The notes under the pieces are model-generated. The model was given only the letters and a program-made list of their open reading frames with translations. It was not told the DNA's origin and made no database searches. Shown here one piece after another: positions 58,022 to 64,000 of a DNA stretch of 64,000 nt. The position numbers and the translations under genes were made by a program. Position 1 is the first letter of the stretch. Every line of letters begins with the position of its first letter. Source of the stretch: Diorhabda sublineata (lineage: Eukaryota; Arthropoda; Insecta; Coleoptera; Chrysomelidae); assembly GCF_026230105.1 (NCBI RefSeq), contig NC_079483.1, positions 3,713,312-3,777,311 of the forward strand, in the 5' to 3' direction.

Positions 58022-59138
58022 GTTGCCGTCACCCTCATCGTCACCGTCACCGTCATCGTCACCGTCATCGTCACCGTCATCGTCACCGTCATCGTCACCG
58101 TCATCGTCATCGTCACCGTCATCGTCACCGGCATCGTCACTTTAATCGTCACCGTCATCGTCACCGTCATCGTCACCGTCATCGTCACCGTCATCGTCAT
58201 CGTCACCGTCATCGTCACCGTCATCGTCACCGTCATCGTCACCGTCATCGTCACCGTCATCGTCACCGTCATCGTCACCGTCATCGTCACCGTCATCGTC
58301 ACCGTCATCGTCACCGTCATCGTCACCGTCATCGTCACCGTCATCGTCACCGTCATCGTCACCGTCATCGTCACCGTCATCGTCACCGTCATCGTCACCG
58401 TCATCGTCACCGTCATCGTCACCGTCATCGTCACCGTCATCGTCACCGTCATCGTCACCGTCATCGTCACCGTCATCGTCACCGTCATCGTCATCGTCAC
58501 CGTCATCGTCACCGTCATCGTCACCGTCATCGTCACCGTCATCGTCACCGTCATCGTCACCGTCATCGTCACCGTCATCGTCACCGTCATCGTCACCGTC
58601 ATCGTCACCGTCATCGTCACCGTCATCGTCACCGTCATCGTCACCGTCATCGTCACCGTCATCGTCACCGTCATCGTCACCGTCATCGTCACCGTCATCG
58701 TCACCGTCATCGTCACCGTCATCGTCACCGTCATCGTCACCGTCATCGTCACCGTCATCGTCATCGTCATCGTCATCGTCACCGTCATCGTCACCGTCAT
58801 CGTCACCGTCATCGTCACCGTCATCGTCACCGTCATCGTCACCGTCATCGTCACCGTCACCGTCACCGTCACCGTCACCGTCACCGTCACCGTCACCGTC
58901 ACCGTCACCGTCACCGTCACCGTCACCGTCACCGTCATCGTCACCGTCACCGTCATCGTCACCGTCATCGTCACCGTCATCGTCATCGTCACCGTCATCG
59001 TCACCGTCATCGTCACCGTCATCGTCATCGTCACCGTCATCGTCACCGTCATCGTCACCGTCATCGTCACCGTCACCGTCACCGTCATCGTCACCGTCAC
59101 CGTCATCGTCACCGTCATCGTCACCGTCATCGTCACCA

Positions 59139-59171
<33 letters not shown>

Positions 59172-59244
59172 CCGTCATCGTCACCGTCACCGTCATCGTC
59201 ACCGTCATCGTCATCGTCACCGTCATCGTCACCGTCATCGTCAC

Positions 59245-59285
<41 letters not shown>

Positions 59286-59346
59286 CCGTCATCGTCACCG
59301 TCATCGTCACCGTCATCGTCACCGTCATCGTCACCGTCATCGTCAC

Positions 59347-59387
<41 letters not shown>

Positions 59388-59738
59388 CCGTCATCGTCAC
59401 CGTCATCGTCACCGTCATCGTCACCGTCATCGTCACCGTCATCGTCACCGTCATCGTCACCGTCATCGTCACCGTCATCGTCACCGTCATCGTCACCGTC
59501 ATCGTCACCGTCATCGTCACCGTCATCGTCACCGTCATCGTCACCGTCATCGTCACCGTCATCGTCACCGTCATCGTCACCGTCATCGTCACCGTCATCG
59601 TCATCGTCACCGTCATCGTCACCGTCATCGTCACCGTCACCGTCATCGTCATCGTCACCGTCACCGTCATCGTCACCGTCATCGTCATCGTCACCGTCAT
59701 CGTCATCGTCACCGTCATCGTCACCGTCATCGTCATCT
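58022..59738. repeat. 12-bp minisatellite (GTCATCGTCACC)n, 1.7 kb
   Basis: The array is built from GTCATC and GTCACC hexamers, mostly alternating, with runs of pure GTCACC (about 58856-58935) and pure GTCATC (for example 59140-59170). Because the period is a multiple of three it yields long open frames on both strands (a 612-codon Thr-Met-Thr-Val type frame on the minus strand), which I regard as artefacts of the repeat. One interruption ('ggcatcgtcactttaatcg') lies near 58130-58150. Confidence 0.97.
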
Positions 59739-59863
59739 TTATGCGACCTGCAACGTCATCTACCTTCCAGTTGAAACCAAATAACTCTACTGGACCGGCA
59801 ATTCTTACTAGTCTACAGAATGCAACAAATTGTGTTTTCAATATTAATATTTATAATAATTAG
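59739..59863 (+). pseudogene. Crypton-like gene, C-terminal tail after the minisatellite
   Basis: One frame reads 'MRPATSSTFQLKPNNSTGPA', then 'ILTSLQNATNCVFNINIYNN', ending at TAG (59861-59863). The 'NC.FNIN' ending is like the C-termini of Crypton-derived insect proteins. It is therefore probably the end of the gene begun at 57205, separated by the 1.7-kb repeat. Confidence 0.5.
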
Positions 59864-59949
59864 TAGTTTTTTAGTTAAAGTTTTTTATATTATTATGTTT
59901 GTTTGAATAAAATATATTTTGAAAAATGGGTTGGTATACTTTTTTATAT

Positions 59950-60100
59950 ATACGGTCACAGAAAAAGTAATGTTTGTAACTCATGCGTAAAGTCTCTTTC
60001 CCGCACTTGACCGCTTGCCCGAACATCGCTCCGCGTCATTCGGGCCAACTGCAGTCGCGTTCGAGAAAGTATCACTTTCCGCACTTGTTAGGAAAATAAC
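59950..60100. repeat. GC-richer terminal segment, possible 3' end of the Crypton-like element
   Basis: 'ttcgagaaagtatcactttc' and 'cgcacttg' recall 'tgcgagaaagtaaa' and 'cactttccagcacgc' near 56935-56990 upstream of the gene. They may be element ends, but the boundaries are not resolved. Confidence 0.3.
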
Positions 60101-60368
60101 TATTTTGTTCCAATTTTTAATTAAGTATGAAACTTCAGTGCGCTACTAGACTGGGAATATGTACGCTACACTTCATTACAATACGACATTTTTCTTGTTA
60201 AGTAATTGGTCTAAAAATTAAGGGAAATATCCTAGATGATAGGCTCCGAATATATGTATAACAAAGTACGTTACGCTGATATTTCGGAACTAAAAAATTC
60301 TCCAATTTTTCTTTGAATTGGTATTTCCTTGATTCAAAACTAACACCGGAGTAAACATCGCCATATTA

Positions 60369-61336
60369 TGGCCCCTCCACACTCTCGCAAGAATCTCCTC
60401 GAGATTAAAGAGAAAACAATGATTAAAAAGAAGTAGAGAAAAAGAAGATGGTGGATGACAACAATTCATCATAATTGAACAAAGTAAGTACTTTTTGAAA
60501 GGCAAGGCTGTTATCTTATATTATTTTTAGTTTATTTCTGTAGTATTTAAAATTTGTATTCCATAAAACCGGTTCCCCTTGAAAATATTCTGAAAACTTC
60601 AATTCAAATTCGTTTGTCCAAGTTACGCTCATATTGATGCCTTGCGGTAAACAACACAATCATTCAAATCGGCGACTCGCTCGTTACTGATAAACATGTG
60701 AGTCGATAAACCTTCTCGCCTGTTCTCACTATGGAGGGTGAAGGTACGGAAAACCATACCTGTGCTACAGAAAGTGTCAATCAAATCCTTTACGTTAGGG
60801 ATGCGGTACTATAGCATGAGTTTTAAGAAAGATAATGACTTCGGCATACTACTTGAGTTACTTTTAATTTTACGTCCACTCGGACAACTTTTTACTGAGC
60901 AAATTTGACGATTGTAGTGTGTATTAAAGTTTTGTGATAATTGACTTCATAATTACTTCTTACAAATTCACAATAATTAATTACGTGAATAGTTTAGATT
61001 TTGTATACCAATATTTAATTAACGACTCTAGTCATTTGAAATATTGAATTTTCTAACACTGAATACTTCACTCTATCTAAAATAACTAAGTTCATATGAT
61101 ATCTCGTCCGACAAGAGCGCCATTTTGGTTAAATTATAATTTGCCGTCTACAAGCGGACAGTTTTTAAGGTAAGCCTCCATATGAGATGGTCCTCCTTAC
61201 ATCTACCCTCCATAGTTTTCACGTTCTCCGGCAAAGATGGAGAACAGCGCGAGAACTTGAGCAAAATACGCGAATCGGTTCCACATTCGCATTTCTTACA
61301 TGTTTCTTGCGTTCCCGCGAAAGTGTAGAGGGGCCT
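60369..61336. mobile_element. PIF/Harbinger-like MITE, 968 bp
   Basis: The left end 'tggcccctccacactctcgc' and the inverted right end 'aggcccctctacactttcgc' match at 17 of 20 positions. TTA lies immediately outside on both sides (60366-60368 and 61337-61339), the expected 3-bp Harbinger duplication. No transposase is recognisable inside, so it is non-autonomous. Confidence 0.7.
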
Positions 61337-61339
61337 TTA

Positions 61340-61810
61340 GCATTCAGTCACTAAGACATATTGTGAAGATCGGCAATCAGATTTTCTATGATTTGTACAA
61401 AACATTTTAGCTTCGTGGAACTAAATATACGAGTATTACCTGTCATTAACTCAAATAAATTCTTTTACCTTGGTGAAACTGAGATTAGAGAAATTCCTCA
61501 AAATGTATCCCAAAAATATACCCATGATATAGACAGTAGCTCGGTGGGCTGGCAGAATATACATGTGATCAGCTGTATCAAATAATTGTTGGATCCTACA
61601 AAAAAAAAAAACGTTTGGTAAGAAGAATTAATGAATTTAATTTGCTTAAAAGTCATCTTTTCATAATATACTATAATATACTGCTCGAATAAAACGTCTT
61701 AACAATCAAACCAGTTTAAATTTGAAGAATCGGCTTTTGGATCCAGAGATTCAAATGTAGGTCTTACGAACACCCGTACGTAAGTTATGAGAAGGATGTT
61801 TTGTGTTCTT
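61340..61810. other. No supported gene
   Basis: A 65-codon plus-strand frame at 61388-61585 has no recognised motif. Confidence 0.4.
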
Positions 61811-61814
61811 GCGT

Positions 61815-62593
61815 ATAAGGATTTTATCGGACCGTCGAATTGGGCTAAAACGGATATCTGAAGCACTGAATATTCCATTCGAACGCGTTCACGTCAATTT
61901 GGACATGAGAAAAATTACTGCAAATTGGATCCCCAAATGTTAGAATGTTGACCAAAAGCGTGCAAGGGTTCGATCTGTGCTCCATTTGAAAACGATGTAG
62001 ACTTCTTAAATCGAATTGTTACTATGGATGGGACTTGGGTACATTTCTACGATACAGAAACAATAGTTACAACAGTAACAATTGATGGAATGGCGACACT
62101 CTGGTTTTCCAAGACCTAAGAAGTTTCGTGTCTAAAAATCTGCTGGAAAAGCTCTTATTCCCGTTTTTTGGGATTGCCATGGAGTAATCATGATTTGATT
62201 TTTTGGATAAGGTGTTTTGTTTTTGCAGGACAACGCCCCTGCACACAAATCTCATGTTGCTATGCAAAAAATTCGTTATTTGGGGTTTTAATTACTAGAA
62301 CACCCCCCTTATTCACCAGATTTGGCTCCGTCTGATTATCATCTCTTTCCTCAATAGAAACAAAGTTTAAATGGTCGTAAATTTTCTTCCACCGAGGAGG
62401 TAATAAAAGCTGTGGAAGTCTGGTTTGCAGAGCAAGAAGAAACATTTTTTTTTGGAAGGTCTAGAGATGTTGTACATCCGCTGTAATAAATGTAACCAAT
62501 TAAGAGGAGAGTATGTTGAGTAATAAAATATTTTGACATTTTGAAATTTTGTTTGGTTCTATAGTAGGCTAAGAACTTTCCAATATATCCTCG
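61815..62593 (+). mobile_element. Mariner fragment, 5'-truncated (family of 38153)
   Basis: From 'ttttatcggaccgtcgaatt' (61825) this follows the 38153-39414 copy closely, with small indels. It includes 'RIVTMDGTWVHFYDTETI' (DE changed to DG), 'LQDNAPAHKSHVAMQKIRY' and the terminal 'tccaatatatcctcg', followed by TA at 62594-62595. The DNA-binding half is missing. Confidence 0.88.
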
Positions 62594-62639
62594 TAGATAA
62601 GTGTGTATCAAAAATTGAAATAATCTTATAAGGGAATTT

Positions 62640-63000
62640 CGTTTCCAAATTTCTCCACCCAATTTTATTATATTTATAAATCAAGTGAAAGTTTAAGCCA
62701 TCAAACCACATTTGAGCCCTTTATTCTAAAATTTTCTATTATCTCTTCTTTTTTGCAAGTTTTTCGGGCAGAAATTAATCTTTCAATTTCAATTGACAAT
62801 TAAAGTTTTTTCCATAGTTTTAAGGATTCTTTTACATAGTAACTAACTGCCCTGGCAATCTGTGATAATTTGTTTGCACGTAACTCGGGTTTAATTTACA
62901 GAGATCCCGTAACAGAAAAATGCTCAATGGAATATTAAGCAAAACATTGGAAATTTACTTATGAAGTTCTATTCCTACGTTGCTTCTCACAAAAGTATTT
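62640..63000. other. No recognisable feature
   Basis: AT-rich spacer before the next mariner relic. Confidence 0.4.
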
Positions 63001-63009
63001 ATAAATCGT

Positions 63010-63800
63010 TGAAAAGCTTACACTGTTGTCTTTTTTTCAGCATAGTTTCTTTTTTGAAGACAGTACTCCAGCTTTTGTATTTTTAAATCTAAGAAGTCTC
63101 CCGCCAAACCGTTAAATAAGCGTGTACTCTATACTCGGACTTTATCGTCGCTCTTGAAACGTGTTCCCTTTGCTTGAAAAAGAGATTGAGTCCTAGCTCG
63201 GAGGGGGATGGGGAATCATTCCACTCAAATCTCCCCAGAAGCTCCTACTCCCGGCGTGGGGTCGAGCGTTGTCGTGAAGAAGCTCTACTCTCATTGTCAG
63301 TAGACCTCTCCGGCAATTTTGGATTGCTTTTTGGAGTTTGGACAATATTTCACAATATCTGTCTGAGTTAATCGATGGAAAGTACCCTTTTTGATGCCAT
63401 AACCTTTCCTGTCGGTTGCGTTTGTTGGAATTTCCTAGGTGGTGGTGAACCAGAGTGACGCCACTTATACTTATATGTTGTTTTATTTTAGAGATGTAAT
63501 TAAACATCTACGCTCCATTTTCTACAACGATAGGGTCCAGTAACTTTTCCTTGTTGCCTCCCACTTACATTGTTGAAGTAACTTGAAAGCACAGTCAAGG
63601 CGTTGAAGCTTCCGGAATGCGTTCCACAAGTTCCCATCTTTGAGCAGCTGTTCTTTATCGTAAACTTCCGTGTTACACTCAATAAAAGTCCGACACCATT
63701 TGTAGAGGTGTTGAATGGACATGCACTCTTCATCATAAACTTCAGTCAGTTGCATATGAATATTTACGGGCGGTAACTTCTTCTTGTTTTTCTTCGTCGC
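63010..63800 (-). mobile_element. Mariner transposase relic (minus strand)
   Basis: Minus-strand frames read 'MQLTEVYDEECMSIQHLYKW' and 'CRTFIECNTEVYD' (63660-63755, N-terminal helix-turn-helix region), then 'SGVTLVHHHLG' (about 63430-63460), 'INSDRYCEILSKLQKAIQNC' (about 63305-63370) and 'VELLHDNARPHAGSRSF' (about 63230-63285, with the second catalytic aspartate in 'LHDNARPH'). The middle of the protein with the first aspartate is missing. Frameshifts show it is inactive. The right boundary may extend to the window edge. Confidence 0.75.
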
Positions 63801-64000
63801 ACGTTAGGACTTATTACTAGCTGCTTCTAGGATGATAAAGAACAGCTTTCATACCATTCTGATAGTCGGGATATATTCGTTTTTCTTCCTTAGCAATCTT
63901 TGCCAGCGAACACTTAGCGACGTGAGGAATCGCGTATGGGTGACCCACTGCATCTTTCCTTGATACTGTATATCATTGGGAATCTAACTTTTGCTAAAAC

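Noticed and set aside
58003..59841. A 612-codon minus-strand open frame of Thr/Met/Val repeats
   Set aside because: It is a by-product of the 12-bp minisatellite, whose period keeps frames open; there is no non-repetitive coding content.

Overview
This window looks like AT-rich nuclear DNA from an insect, most likely a plant-feeding beetle. It has spliced genes, dense and mostly decayed transposons, and no operons. The key clue is a four-exon glycoside hydrolase family 28 (polygalacturonase-type) gene. Such genes occur in leaf beetles, weevils and longhorn beetles, and also in plant bugs and stick insects, so the beetle call is an inference.

Two host-type genes are visible, both on the minus strand. 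(1) The GH28 gene runs from its ATG at 34577 to its stop at 20951. Four exons with canonical splice sites join into an unbroken 351-residue frame with a signal peptide. Every catalytic motif of GH28 is replaced, so the product should be a secreted pseudoenzyme. (2) The last two exons of a membrane protein resembling the NRF-6 (nose resistant to fluoxetine) acyltransferase family lie at 52437-52626 and 50924-51234. The rest of that gene is not recognisable here and may lie beyond the right edge.

Almost everything else is mobile DNA. From left to right: an R1/LOA-like LINE with a 210-bp tandem array (0.3-3.4 kb); mariner relics (4.4-5.8 kb); LINE pieces (6.1-8.7 and 10.8-11.2 kb); Tc1/mariner relics (11.3-13.6 kb); an internally deleted Copia element with a 5-bp target duplication (15.1-17.5 kb); a DUF7869-like relic and a piggyBac-like non-autonomous element (17.5-19.3 kb); and a LINE tail (20.0-20.4 kb).

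The GH28 introns hold a second DUF7869-like relic split by an hAT-like insertion, a 2.45-kb DNA transposon of uncertain family with an 8-bp target duplication, a mariner, LINE tails and two more Tc1/mariner relics. To the right (35-50 kb) come an R1-like LINE tail, a Crypton-like tyrosine-recombinase relic beside a 58-bp perfect palindrome, two mariners, a Helitron helicase relic, a THAP/P-element-like gene broken by a Harbinger-like MITE, another Crypton-like relic, and an R4/Dong-like LINE with an internal duplication. The right end (52.9-64 kb) has a piggyBac relic, a mariner-type element with long inverted repeats, a Crypton-like gene interrupted by 1.7 kb of a 12-bp minisatellite, a Harbinger-like MITE, and two more mariner relics.

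No tRNA, rRNA, CRISPR or bacterial features were seen. Transposon families were assigned by reading translated motifs, terminal repeats and target duplications by eye; no database search was run.
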